64,000 nt of DNA from Rapana venosa (taxonomy: Eukaryota > Mollusca > Gastropoda > Neogastropoda > Muricidae), in the NCBI GenBank assembly GCA_028751875.1, contig CM054153.1, positions 8,078,006 through 8,142,005 on the forward strand, given 5' to 3'. Each line of letters starts with the position of its first letter. The stretch's first letter is position 1. Below are positions 1-11,959 of the stretch, in pieces. Made by a program: the position numbers and the translations under genes. The notes beneath the pieces are model-generated. The model worked only from the letters and a program-made list of their open reading frames with translations. It was not told where the DNA came from and did not search any database.

Positions 1-106
1 TAATTAAACAGCATGAGAATTTTGGATGCTGAAAAAGCTATCAAAAAATGAAAGCAGTTTAGAAATGAAGGCTGTTCAATAGTTAGGGTTTTTTTTTCTT
101 TGGAGT

Positions 107-156
<50 letters not shown>
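107..156 (+). repeat. Poly-G run, 50 nt
   Basis: An uninterrupted run of about 50 G. Its counterpart in the second block copy, at 9663-9722, is about 60 nt with one A. Homopolymers of this length are often mis-sized or artefactual. Confidence 0.85.
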
Positions 157-157
<1 letters not shown>

Positions 158-159
158 GG

Positions 160-490
160 AATGATACCCATTCCTTGGCGAGAGCTCTAAGATTCACCAA
201 TAGTGAGATTTTGTGAATGCAACCCTTCGCCCACATTCAGGGTAGCCACACAGTGGCCTACTCTTGTGAAAGACGGAACAGGTTCTAATGTTTGTGCAGG
301 ATGTTCTGCTTGCGTTTGTACATGGGACCTACCTTGGTTTATAGCCTTATCCAAAGGACTTTAAGGAGAGAAGCGCTCATACTGATGTTAACTCCGGGGA
401 AAAATTCCTTTTGAAAGTGCATCTTGTTGGTGGCTTGAACCAGCAGTGTCAGATAGCGAGCTGAACACTGTAACCACTAGGCTATAGATC
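160..490 (-). mobile_element. tRNA-derived SINE, family S2
   Basis: Read on the minus strand, a degraded tRNA-like head lies at the right end (AGCCTAGTGGTTACAGTG, box A-like). It is followed by a body shared with 60500-60925 and 45985-46400 (the CATGGGACC, TTTATAGCC and ATCCAAAGGA stretch). The tail reads TTCACCAATAGTGAGATTTT on the plus strand. Its second-block copy is at about 9725-10085. Confidence 0.7.
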
Positions 491-1714
491 CTGCAGGCCA
501 GTAAGAGTTAGATACAATCACAGCACAAACTGCTTGATATCTTTTTAATAGAAGGCTTCGGGTTGCAGCCTGTCTTGCTGAAGAATCATGGAAAAGTTTA
601 AAAAAAAAGAAAAGTATGCGATCAATTTGGAGGGAGATATGTGGCGTCAGGTGAGGGAGTGAGTGAAGCATAAAAGACCGATGGTTTTGGATTCTGTGGA
701 AGGGGACAGTGGGCAACGTTGGTGAAACAACACTGCAGTGTGTTTTGTGCTAGAAATGTGACTTGCCTGCAAGTGTTTGCCCATGATCTGTTTTAAGCAG
801 ATCAGTTACACCAGCAGAGTGGAAGTGTATGCTGATTGATCTAAGAATTTTGAAATAATTCAGATTCCATGTTTTCCTCCCCCCTCCCCCATCTCTCTCT
901 CTCTTTGTTCCCCCCTCTCTCTCTTTGTCTCTCTCAGTCTCCCTGTTTTTCTGTTTCAGACTCAGCCTGGTGTTGTTCTAAGTTTGCTCTTTTTCTGTGC
1001 ATGTGTGTGTGTGTTTCTCTTTTTTTCTCACTATCCTTGTCTCTAGGTCTGTTAGTTGTTGATAGCCATCTTTAAATCATTGATAAATATTTCTGCTTAT
1101 CATAAGGTGATGATTTCTGGGTTTTTTTGGTGGTTTTTTTTTAATGGATATTTTTGTTAGGCCTTTATTTATTAAAAAAACCCCCAAACCAGACAGTTTT
1201 GTCACTGGAACAGTACACAGGCAAATACACAGTAACAATAACACAAGTATCTGTGCATATGCAGCCGCGTATTCAGAACGAAAAATTATCTTTTGAATTT
1301 CATTCAGATTTTTGGAGAGATATGTGTGAATAGTGTTTAGCAGCAAACTTACCTCTACTTTGGTAGGGTGAGATCCTTGCCACCTAACAGTCGCTAGTTT
1401 GCCCCTGGCCTTTTCTCTTTTCTTTTTTCTCTCTAGATTTTTAGCATGGTAATCTTGAAGGAGCTGAAGAATGTGTGTAAGCGTTTCCTTCATATGAAAA
1501 TTAAAGGAGAGTCTATGACTGGAAATAGGAGGGCTTTTTTTTTTTTGGGGGGGGGGGGGGGGAACACAAGTAGCCCTGTCATCAGCTATGTATTTACACT
1601 AGCTGCATGTTATATTGTGCTGTGTTATTTTGCATTATATAGCTTGAACATCCAGCTGCTTGTTTGTTTGTTTTTTCCTGAGGAGAATGTGTAGCCATAG
1701 TACAGCACTACTCA

Positions 1715-2015
1715 GATGGGTTTTTTTCTCCCTTGTCTGCCAGTGGACTGGTATTTGTTTGCCTGTAAAAGCCAGCTGATACTTCAGATTTTTGCCAGAG
1801 ACAACTGTCTTGTTGCTGCGGGTTGTTATATTGGTGTGTGTGTTATACATGGGACGTAGATTTATCGCCTCATCTGATAAGACCAACACTCAATGAACCA
1901 CTCAGACCTGAAGGATTGGGAAGAAAAAAATCCGGCTGTTGGTAGGATTTGAACCATAGACTGCTTGGCTCTCAGGTGGCGGTGTTGCCATAGTTCTTCT
2001 CTTTGTCAAACACTC
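1715..2015 (-). mobile_element. Degraded SINE, family S1 (V-SINE-like)
   Basis: The stretch shares GTATTTGTTTGCCT, TTTTGCCAGAGACAAC, CTTGTTGCTGCGGGTT and TTTATCGCCTCATCTGATAAGACC with the better copy at 50930-51330. The tRNA-like head is at the right end on the minus strand. The block-duplicate copy is at about 11315-11610. Confidence 0.65.
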
Positions 2016-2040
2016 AGGCAGTAACTGGTGTTGTCTGTCA

Positions 2041-2240
2041 TATGCTACCCTATGAAGGAAGAGAAAATCCTGTGACATGATGTCCCATGTGTGTGCATGT
2101 GTGCATGTATGCTACCCTATGAAGGAAAAGACAATCCTGTGACATGATGTCCCATGTGTGTGCATGTGTGCATGTATGCTACCCTATGAAGGAAAAGACA
2201 ATCCTGTGACATGATGTCCCATGTGTGTGCATGTGTGCAG
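2041..2240 (+). repeat. 67-bp tandem repeat, three units, abutting exon A acceptor
   Basis: Units start at 2041, 2108 and 2175, each TATGCTACCCTATGAAGG onward, and they are almost identical. The third unit ends GTGTGCAG, which forms the exon A splice acceptor, where the first two read GTGTGCATG. A noisier version precedes the broken exon A at 11652-11860. Confidence 0.88.
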
Positions 2241-2338
2241 TACCAGCGAGCGCTGAACACCAGCATAGAGAAGATGAGTGGGCTGTTCTCCAACTTCCCT
2301 GAGGATGGCTGGGAGGAAATATCTGACTCTGCAGAGAC
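2241..2338 (+). CDS. CNTLN: Centlein exon A
   Basis: The exon is 98 nt, read in phase 0 from an acceptor TGTGTGCAG and ending in phase 2 at a strong GTGAGT donor. It encodes YQRALNTSIEKMSGLF followed by SNFPEDGWEEISDSAE. This matches the centlein segment that in human reads HSIKVMSNVFENLSKDGWED. The acceptor lacks a normal pyrimidine tract because a 67-bp tandem repeat (2041-2240) runs directly into it. A second copy with frame-breaking indels lies at 11861-11959. Confidence 0.88.
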
Positions 2339-3466
2339 GTGAGTTATTCTCCCTGATTCTGTCTCTTTCTTTCTCTTTGCCTCTCGCTGTCTGTCTGCCT
2401 GTTGCTGTCTGTCTTTCCCCCTACCCCCCCCCTTTTTTTTTTCCCCTCTCGGATAAATGCTGTGTATTTTCACTTCATTTCTACCTGACATCTTTCCTGC
2501 TTTGCATATCTGCCTCTGTCACTGTTTGTGTTGTTTTTTGTTGTCGTTTTATGTTTTGTGTTGTGATGTGTTGGATAATACTGTATTGTGAACCATTTAT
2601 TGGTCACAGCAGATCTCTCTGCACGAAATGGAGGGCTGCTCTGTCCATGGAAAGTGCCACTGGTGAAGTGCTGTCCTTTTGGGAAAAAATCAGTAGTCAG
2701 TCTGCAGGTGTATTGTGTTACATTGTGATGAAGCGTAGTGTAGGTGAATACACATGATTTATTGTGTTTGAAGCACACAGCCCTTTCACCACTGGGGGGT
2801 GGGGGAGATGGGGTGGGGGTTCGGAAACAAAATCTTCACAGGCAACAATCAGACAGATTCTTCACATTCAGGAAACCATTTCACTGTGATTCACAGCCCT
2901 GTGAATGCGACATGACACTTATTTTATTTTGCAGTTTTCTCATCAGACTCCCCCATTTTCACTTTCTTTGCTCTGATTATCTTGTTGATTATTGTCCATT
3001 ATATTCTCCGCTATTTAAAATTTTTGTTGTTGAAAGCACGACAACATTTTGTTGTCTATGATAGCTTCGTTGTCAGCACCCTGCTGAGGATAGTGTTGGA
3101 GTTGTACTGTTCGCAGTGTCAATGCCCATAGCGCACTTTTCGTCAGTAACATTAGTTCACTGTTAGCTGCATTCAATTTTTTTGGTATCACAATTATTGC
3201 AGTCTAAGGCACCTTGCAGCACACTTTAAAAACATGTCCACCATTGCAGCATCAATAGTAGGTAGAAGCAGCAAAAGCTTTTATGCAGTTATGGCTTATA
3301 TTTTTGCTTTAGAAATAAAGATCTTATTAAAAGAAAGATAGTACCAAAAACAAAATTATGGTGATATCTTAAATAGCTATCAAGATAAGGCCTTTTGAAG
3401 TTTGACACTACTGTTGTGAGTGGCAGAGTGAACGTAGCCTAAAGGTAAGCACGATCTGTCCTACAG

Positions 3467-3553
3467 AGAAGGGGAAGAAGAGGAAGAGGAGGAGGTGGAC
3501 ACAGAAGCGACGACGGACAGTCTGGGGGTGGCCATTGTCCGTAAAGCACGCAG
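3467..3553 (+). CDS. CNTLN: Centlein exon B, acidic tract
   Basis: The acceptor is TGTCCTACAG. The first base completes the codon left by exon A, so the phases fit. It encodes a Glu-rich run, then VDTEATTDSLGVAIVRKAR, matching human centlein after DGWEDVSES (SLGVAIV versus TLGTIIV). The donor is uncertain: GCACGCAG|GTGTCC is weak. The frame stays open to 3692, and GTGTTG or GTCCTG further on could be used instead. The decayed copy is at 13107-13194. Confidence 0.8.
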
Positions 3554-3750
3554 GTGTCCCCGAGGTGTTGACAGCAAGCTGGGCTCCACCTGCACAGGTC
3601 CTGACCACCCTGCTGCTGCTGTGCTGCTGGTGCCAAGGTGGGGCAGTGGTGTGTGTGGTTACGCTGTGACAGAATGTAGGGTGAAGCCTTGACAGAGTAA
3701 GCAGATTCAACATTTAATACATGCATGCGTACACTTTGGTCTACCGTGCA

Positions 3751-3770
3751 CACACACACACACACACACA
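3751..3770 (+). repeat. (CA)n microsatellite
   Basis: Short CA dinucleotide run in the intron after exon B; its block-duplicate copy is at about 13387-13409. Confidence 0.8.
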
Positions 3771-4963
3771 TTCTGTTTCCATGACTTGTAATCGGATATT
3801 GAATTGCTTCAAGGCAAGATATGCTGGAACTACTTTTTGCAAATGTTGCAATAATATAACAGTAGACCATACATCAGCATGTCATAGCATGTCATAGCAT
3901 GAAAGGCCATATCACACTGTTTCTGATTTTATCTTCTCCATCAGCAATTTTTTTGGCAGTCAATCACTTATGTATGATTTTTTTCAGATCGCTGTTGCAG
4001 CACACACATGTGACAGTCGGTGTTTAGTAATGATAGCAATGAATTAATGGGCATTTTTTATAATCTCATCTTGCAGGATGATTTGGCAAGAAATGAAATG
4101 CTTTTTGGCAGAGTTTCTGCTGAAAAAAAGTGTTGTGTCCCCCCCTTTTTTTTTTAATTTAAGAAAGAAATGCCGGCAGAATATGGCTCACAGATTAAAA
4201 ATTTGGGGAATAAATGGTTATGACTGACTGTATTTTGACTAGACTTTGTGTTGTGACGTAATGAATTTTCTGAGAAGGCATTGGAATACAGTGCTGATTT
4301 TTTTCAATCAGTAAGTCGTATGTAAATTGAACCTGCCTCTCCTAGTAGCAGAGTGCATGCTGGGTATGTGTGTGTCTTCCATGCCTCTGACCACAGCTGT
4401 CCTGCTCCTCTGCCAAAGGTGGATGAGTTTTATCTTGAGCACAAGATGTTTTGTGTGCAGTCACACACACACACAGCACTGAAGTTACAAGTAGTCATGT
4501 CTGAAGGGCTTGCCTGAGGATGGAGTTGGCACCACTGCGACCTGCATGGGGAGATCCCATGACTGATTTTCCCCACCATTAACTAATGGTAAGGTAGCAG
4601 CAGTCTGACTTTGGGGATACAGCTGGAATTGAACCTACCAGTGTTGTTAGACCAGTTGGGAGGTACCTCCCTGCTCTTTTGGATTATAGTCTCTCTGAGA
4701 GACTTCATAGTCAGATTGATTTTGCTGTCAAACTGGGAAGACATGGTAAGGCTTGGAATTGAACCCAGAGCCTCACGGTGTACTTGTTTGGTAGGTGACA
4801 GTTCAAACTGTCCTGCCACCTTCCTTCTGATTATTCTGATTGCATTTGTTTAAAACTATCAGTTGGAATAATGTCTTTGACCCTCCAAGAATGTAACTGG
4901 CGGACAGAAGAAAAAGTGTACCAAGTCATCAGTCATGTTTTATGGGTCTGATTACGATCACAG

Positions 4964-5135
4964 AGTCAAGGCAGAGGGAAGCTGCAGGGCAAAGCAAAGA
5001 CCACCAAAGCCAGGGGTGGACAGCGTGGCCCAGTGGTGCCCAGCAAGAGCATCCAGGTTCAGATCCCCTCACCAGACAGGCTGGCCACTGACAGACGAGG
5101 CCGCAGTCGAAGCCCGGTCAGCACCAGGGAGAGAG
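4964..5135 (+). CDS. CNTLN: Probable centlein exon C, basic Ser/Arg-rich linker
   Basis: A candidate 172-nt exon lies between acceptor ACGATCACAG and donor GAGAG|GTAGTG. In the chosen frame it encodes a basic linker with VPSKSIQVQIPSPDRL and RRGRSRSPVSTRER. This resembles, in composition and order, the basic linker of centlein between its acidic segment and the next coiled coil. A second frame is also open across the segment and would suit the phase of exon B as drawn, so frame and boundaries are not settled. Transcript data are required to confirm it. Confidence 0.4.
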
Positions 5136-6155
5136 GTAGTGTCCTTAGCAAGATCACAGCAAAAAAACTAACAAAAAATCCCAACTGAAGACCTCCCCAA
5201 AAAATGTTGTCACAATTCTTGTAGACTTTCTCACCATTTGGGCTATTTCTTCCATTTTTTTTTCATGTTTATTTGAAAAAGTATTGCTTAAAGAAATTTA
5301 TTTATCAAAAAATTGGATGATATAGGCTTTGGAACATTCCGAACAGAAAAGTGAATATGTGTTTTTCAGAAATATGAAATTGTGTGGCGTAATTTTCATT
5401 CCACTGTCTTTTCTTACTTAAGCAGAGACTTGTCTATCTTTTTCTGCTCACAAAAGGGAAGTATATGACAAATCATAGTGACTGCAAAAGGCTTTGGGCC
5501 CGTCAAACTAAAAAAACCTGAATGTGTTTGTGCATTTTCTCTCCATTGTTGCATTGTAGGATTTAAAGAAGGATAAGTAAGCAGCATGGGATCTTTGATT
5601 TGTTTAAAGGAGTTTTCTATTTGTTTCGGGATCTGTTTTTTCCCTGGACTTTGATTTTGGGTAGGCAGTCTTATTACTTACAACGTTCGAACCCTTTTTT
5701 CAAGGGGGATTTTTTCCTGGAGTTAATCAGTGCAGATCCACCCCCCCAAAAGCCCTTCGGATGAGATTAAAAAACCCGGGCCCCCGTGTGCAAACGCACG
5801 CAGAACTCTTGCAAACTTAAATCCGTTCGGTTTTTGTAAGATAGGCCATTGTGTGCCGGTGGAATGGTGACAAAATTTAAAAAACTGCTACACAGGGGGG
5901 ACTGAATGAAAAAAAGCACTAGTGCTTTTCCATTACCCAAATATAAAATTTTTTAAAAAAATTAAAAAAAAACAAGTTGTGACTTTTTTGTTGCCCGTGC
6001 ATTTTTTTTTTTTGGGTACGAATCATCTATTTTGGACAATTTTGCAAAAAAGGGTTACCGTTTTTTGAAAATCTTTTTCAAAACAATGAAGTTGTTTTGA
6101 TGTGCTACGTGGGTATGTTGTTGGCATGTTTTGGGGTTTTGTGTGGTGTGTGCAG

Positions 6156-6304
6156 TGGTGTTGCGTGAAGTGGCCACCCCCCTATTCCTGGTCCGTCAGC
6201 GGAGGAGAAAAGTGGGGCGCCCCGTCCACGGGGATCATGGTGAGGCTCACCGGGCGTCAGCAGCTGTCGGTGCTGAAGAAAAAGGATCACCTTCCCAACA
6301 AGCA
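6156..6304 (+). CDS. CNTLN: Possible centlein exon D, possibly frame-shifted
   Basis: GC-rich sequence sits in an AT-rich, homopolymer-rich neighbourhood between acceptor TGTGTGCAG and a possible donor GCA|GTAGGG. One frame gives VLREVATPLF; another gives RLTGRQQLSVLKKKDHL. Both recall the human segment LLRERIISLQQQNSVLQ, as if one exon had been split by a base-calling indel. Nearby sequence has many homopolymer runs, which favours an error, but a pseudo-exon is possible. Confidence 0.28.
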
Positions 6305-7099
6305 GTAGGGGTGGGGAGGAAAAATGGGGCTGGAGAGAAAATTAAACGGTATTTGGTAAACAGTCAGTAAAAGGGGCGTCTTTTCAGATAGACAGACACA
6401 GACTCACTCACTCCCCATCATGAGAAGTGAAGCATATGAAAGTTAAAAATTTAAAGGGAAAACTTGATCATTTTCCCCTTTATTTAGATATAAAATACCA
6501 AAATAGACAAACAAAAGTTTTCAGAAGTCTATCAAAAAAGTAAAAAACACACAGGCAAGGGGGTATTACTAAAGATTTACCAAAAAACACGTTTTTTATG
6601 GGATAAAAAATTTTAAAGAACAGTTTCAAAAGCACTTCTACGACTAATACAATCACACAAAACACAAATAAAAACTCAAATACAGTATTAAAACAAAGTA
6701 CAAAGCAGCCGATTCAAAAAAGTAGTCAATGAATGTTCCCGACAAATGTTGATATCTTTATCAAAGTGGGACAATTTAAACTTGAAGACCAGAAGTCAAA
6801 AAAATGTAAAAAGAATTAAAAACAATAAAAATGGTTTTTGGGCTCAGAAGTAACATACGGAAAAGAAGTAAAGTCTTTACTAAAAGCAATAAAAAGAAAT
6901 CCCTATTTTGCCTGAATTTGACAAAAATATTTCTGAAAAAAAAAACGTATAATCTTAATAAAAAAAGAAAAAGAAAACCTTCAAACTTCATGGTATCACA
7001 ACAAGATCCTTGAGAAGTAATGAGATGTATGGAATTTATATAGCGCTGAATCTTGTAAAGCAACAAATCAAAGCGCTAGATTTTATTTATACCCCTTTA

Positions 7100-7255
7100 A
7101 GTACGGCAGATTTCCTCCATGAAATTGGGCTGCTTCCCCCGGGGAGAGCGGGAGAAAAGCGTCGCCTTAGGCCCGCGCCACCCTTTCCCCTTTTTTTTTT
7201 TTTTTTTTTTTTTTTCCCGCAGCTGTATTTGTTTCCCCATCAAAAAATGAAGTCC
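7100..7255 (-). mobile_element. SINE tail fragment, family S1
   Basis: This matches the end of the 50930-51330 SINE: CCCCGGGGAGAGCG, CGTCGCC, GCCACCC and GCTGTATTTGTTTCCC. It is interrupted by a poly-T run. Only the 3' portion of the element is recognisable. Confidence 0.55.
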
Positions 7256-9118
7256 AGTTATTGTGGAAAACTTTACAAAAATTAAAAAAAACGAAGTGAT
7301 GGATTAAAACAATAATCAATTAATACGTAAAAGGACTGAACCTTAAAAAAAAAATTTTGGAAAAAAAACCGCAAATAAACCCAGACCCCAAAAAGGGGTA
7401 CAAAGCAGGCTCAATGATTTAAAAGTATCTAATAACCCATCCCAGAAAAAAAATTAAACAAGGGGAAATTACAAAAAAAAATCAAAAACTAAAAAATAAC
7501 AAACCCCATGGAAAAGATGGAATTTCAAAAGAAAACAAAAATTTCGTCTAATGTTATAGAGACAATGCGGAAAAGTTCAATTTAAGTATTAGAAACGGTT
7601 ATATTCCCGGTAGACTTGAAAGTAGGAGTAAATGTTCCAATCTATAAAAACGGATGCATATACAACCCAGAAAACTACAGAGGAATAACAATTGACAAAC
7701 ACTATTGGAAAACTTTTTGTCAATACTGAATCATAGAATTTCTGATATGTTAAAATAACAATAGTACTTGTGTCAGAGAACAAGATAGGTTTCAGAAAGC
7801 GTGCAAACCAACGGACCATATCTTCCTACTTACATTTAATAGATATGGCACTAAAAGTAAAATCTAAAAGACTTTATTACTCTTTGTAGATTTTCCAGAA
7901 AGCTTTCGATAATGTTGGCATGAGTCTTCTTATAAAGTTAAACCTAAATAGGAATAACAGGCAAAACTTGTTTAAAGTCATTAAAAACATGTAATCCAAT
8001 CAACAATATTTACAAAATACGAGGCCAAAACACACAGTGAAATCATAGTTCCAAAAGGGGGGTACATCAAGAAGTACATTAATTCTACATTAATTAATGT
8101 ATAGTCAATGACATTAGTTCAACATATTTGATGACAAGATTCACCATATATAACCGCAAAGACAGAATTACCTTTTTACTCTATGCTGATGGACCTAGCA
8201 TACTATCAACACCCTAAATAGTCTTCAAACAAAACTGAATAAACTGCAAGAAAATAAGGTTCTAATAGGGTTTTAAAGATAAAATATAACAAAAACAAAG
8301 GTAATAGTTTTACCGATCACCTCTCAAATTCCAATTCATTTCAAAATGTGGAGAACATGTTATTGAAACATAGAAACCAATAAATAATCTAGGTATGCTT
8401 TTCATCAGAATGGACAAATCTCAACACACGAACAAGAAACATTAGTAAAACTAAGCAACAAACAGAATTTCATATTATTAAACTATCATCAGGCATGGAC
8501 TTATCCAATCAGTATTTTTGTATGAGAATTTTATGAAAAATTTTGTAAACAAATCCTAGGTATCATAAAAAAAGCATTCACACCACTTTGGTGAATTAGG
8601 ATAGATTTCCACTGACCCTCAAATCAAATCTCCCAGATAATATCCTTTTGGATTCATTTGACAGAATCAAAACCAAGACTCTTATATCAGAATAGTATAC
8701 GACATATGAATCAGACGATACATATGATAAATGGATCAACCCAGTGAAAAATATATTGTACACAATTGGATCAAACAGTCCGGAAGAACCAAAGTACTCC
8801 TAAATGTTCATTGGTTGTTTAGGCAAGTTAGAAGAAAGTTTGAGGACATTATAAAACATATTGGATCTACCAAAGAAAGAGTTGTCAAACGAAAATTTTT
8901 ATGATTTTCTACCAAAGAAATACAGACTGGAACCATAGCAATAAACTGTGAAAACAGAACCATAAGAAGACGTATTGTAAATTATTCGCACAAGCTCTCA
9001 CAATTTAATGAAGAGAAAGGAGGCACCAAATAAATCCAGAGAGGAAGAAAATGTAGAATACTGAACACAATAGAAGATGAATTTTTCATTTACTTGATGA
9101 ATGTATTTTTTTGTTTTA
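7255..9118 (+). mobile_element. Decayed AT-rich LINE (reverse transcriptase), copy 1
   Basis: Plus-strand reading frames, broken by stops and indels, carry reverse-transcriptase motifs. One is GVNVPIYKNGCIYNPENYRG (the VPIxKxG-NYRGI block). Others are a degraded QxGFRK-TTDHIFLL block near 7785-7835, an FVDFxKAF-like stretch near 7885, and a YADG remnant of the YADD box near 8185. The family resembles RTE/CR1-type non-LTR elements; I do not assign a clade. It is defective. It appears base-identical from 7576 to 9118 with 19065-20607. Confidence 0.75.
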
Positions 9119-9687
9119 ATAGATGTAAATTGTAAATACGAGCTCAATAAGAGGACTGTAAAGGTGTGGGCATGGGCAAATATGTGAGCAGAACCGACTT
9201 TGTGGTGGAGAAGATAGAACTGGTACAAAAGTTAGGTAAGTGCTGAGTTGCAACATGCTTTTCACATAGCATGACCTCAAATAAAAGATTCAAAACCTGA
9301 TAAATTGCTTGAATTGCATCTGAATAAAGGATCCCTCCCACCCTAAACCCATACAAAACTGAAGCATTTTTCTGAGTCTTCTGTGATAATATAAAAACCT
9401 GTTTAGTGCTGGAAGAAAGCTGTTCTTAATTACCTGTTTCTGCTGCGAAACTGATATCACTTGGCACTTGAATTGAGTTCACTTTGCACTTGAACTGCTG
9501 GTGAGTTTTGTGTCCACTTGTAATTATTTTTTTTGGGCTATGTGTGTTTGTCTTATTTAAACAGACATAGAGAAATTTGGATGCTGAAAAAGCTATCAAA
9601 AAATGAAAGCAGTTTAGAAATGACGGCTGTTCAAATAGTTAGGTTTTTTTTTTCTTTGAGGTGGGGGGGGGGGGGGGGGGGGGGGGG

Positions 9688-9723
<36 letters not shown>

Positions 9724-9724
9724 G

Positions 9725-10085
9725 AGGAAAGATAACCCAATTCCTTGGCGAGAGCGCTTAAGAATTCACCAATAGTGAGATTTTGGAATGCAACCTTCGC
9801 CCACATATTCAGGTAGCACACAGTGGCCTACTCTTAGGTGAAAGAGGACAGGTTCTAAATGTTTGTGCAGGATGTTTCTGCTTGCGTTTGACAATGGAAC
9901 CCCCTCCTACGCCGCTTGGTTTATAGCCTTATCCAAAGGACTTTAAGGAGAGAAAGCGCTCATACTGATGTTATCTCCGGGAAAAATTCCTTTTGAAAGT
10001 GCATCTTGTTGGTGGCTTGAACCAGCATGCAGATAGCGAGCTGTACACGGTTAACCACTAGGCTTTAGATCCTGCAGGCCAGTAA
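9725..10085 (-). mobile_element. tRNA-derived SINE, family S2 (block-duplicate copy)
   Basis: The same element as 160-490, inside the second block copy, with indel noise. It is not an independent insertion. Confidence 0.65.
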
Positions 10086-11314
10086 GAGTTAGATACAATC
10101 ACAGCACAAACTGCTTTGATATCTTTTAATAGAAGGCTTCGGTTCAGCACATGTCTTGCTGAAGAATCAGGAAACAGTTTAAAAAAAAAAAAAGTATGCG
10201 ATCAATTTGGAGGGAGATAGGTGGGCGTCCAGGTGAGGGAGTGAGTGAAGCATAAAAGACGATGGTTTTGGATTCTGAGGAAGGGGAACAGTGGGCAACG
10301 TTGGGTGAAACACAACACTGCAGTGTGTTTTGTGCTAGAAATGTGACTTGCCTGCAAGTGTTTGCCCATGATCCTGTTTTTTAAGCAGATCAGTTACACC
10401 CAGCAGATGGAAGTGTATGCGATTGATCTAAGAATTTTGAAATAATTCAGATTCCATGTTTTCCTCCGCCCCTCCCTCCATCTCTCTCTCTCTTTGTTCC
10501 CGCCCTCTCTCTCTTGTCTCATCTCAGGCTCCTGTTATTTTTTACTGTGTTCAGACTCAGCCTGGGCTTTGTTCTAAAGTTTGCTCTTTTCTGTGCATGT
10601 GTGTGTGTGTGTTTTCTCTGTTTTTTCTAACTATCCTTTCTCTAGGTCTGTAGTTGTTGATAGCCATCTTTAAATCATTGAAAATATTTCTGCTTATCAT
10701 AAGTGATGATTTCTGGTTTTTTTGGTGTGTTTTTTTTAATGGATATTTTGTTAGGCTTTATTTTATTAAAAAACCCCCAAACAGACAGTTTTGTCACTGG
10801 AACAGTACACAGGGCAAATACACAGTAACAATAACACAAAGTATCTGTGCATAAGCAGCCGCTATTCAAACGAAAAATTATCTTTGAATTTCATCTCAGG
10901 ATTTTTGGAGAGATATGTGTGAATAGTGTTTAGCAGCAACTTTACCTCTACTTTGGTAGGGTGAGATCCTGCCACCTAACATCCCCCCGCTAGTTTGCCC
11001 TGGCCTTTTTCTCTCTTTTCTTTTTTCTCTCTAGATTTTTAGCATGGAATCTTGAAGGACTGAAGAATGTTGTAAAGCGTTTCCTTTCCTTCCATATGAA
11101 AATTAAAGGAGAGTCTATGACTGGAAATACGGAGGGCTTTTTTTTTTTGGGGGGGGGGGGGGGAAAAACACAAGTAGCCCTGTCATCAGCTATGTAATTT
11201 ACACTAGCTGCAAGATTATATGTGCTGTTTTATTGTTGCATTAATATAGCTTGAACATCCAGCTGCTTGTTTGTTTGTTTTTCTGAGGAGAAGTGTAGCC
11301 ATAGTACAGCACTA

Positions 11315-11610
11315 CTCAGTATGGGTTTTTTTTTCTCTCCCCTTGTCCTGCAGTGACCCTGGTATTTGTTTGCCTGTAAAAGCAGCTGATACTTCAGATT
11401 TTGCCAGAACAATGTCCTTGTTGCTGCGGGTTGTTATATTGGTGTTGTGTTATACAAAATGGGACTAGAGTTTATCGCCTCATCTGATAAGACCACACTC
11501 AATGAACACTCAGACCTGAAGGATTGGGAAGACAAAAAAAATCCGGCTGTTGGTAGATTGAACCATAAGACTGCTTTGCTCTCAGTGGCGGTGTTGCCAT
11601 AGTTCTTGCT
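11315..11610 (-). mobile_element. Degraded SINE, family S1 (block-duplicate copy)
   Basis: The same insertion as 1715-2015, carried in the second block copy. It is not an independent event. Confidence 0.6.
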
Positions 11611-11860
11611 CTTGTCAAACACTCAGGCATCACTGGTGTTGTCCTGTCATAATGCTAATCTACCCTAATAGGAAGAGAAAATCCTGTTGACATGATGTCC
11701 CATGAGTGTGCATGTGTGCATGTATGGCTACCCTATTGAAGGAAAGACGAAATCCTGTGACATGATGTCCCCATGTGTGTGCATGTGTGCATGTATGCAC
11801 CCTATGAAGGAAAGACAATCCTCGTACAATGATGTCCCCATGTTGTGTGCATGTGTGCAG

Positions 11861-11959
11861 TACCAGCGAGCGCTGACACTCAGCTAGAGAAGATGAGTTG
11901 GCTGTTCTCCAACTTCCCTGAGGATGGCTGGGAAGGAAATATCTGACTCTGCTAGAGAC
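11861..11959 (+). pseudogene. CNTLN: Broken second copy of centlein exon A
   Basis: This matches 2241-2338 nearly base for base, including both splice signals, but it carries single-base insertions and deletions that break the frame. It is part of the 9.55-13.6 kb block that repeats 0-4 kb. The scattered indels, often in homopolymers, suggest an uncorrected-read haplotig more than an evolved pseudogene. Confidence 0.8.

Larger units (their letters stand above)
1..9118. repeat. Large duplicated block, first copy
   Basis: About 1-4080 repeats at about 9557-13620 in the same order and orientation. The last part, about 7255-9118, repeats at about 18735-20607, and 7576-9118 appears base-identical to its partner at an offset of 11489. 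This copy has intact exons A and B and is probably the correct version of the locus. Confidence 0.8.
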
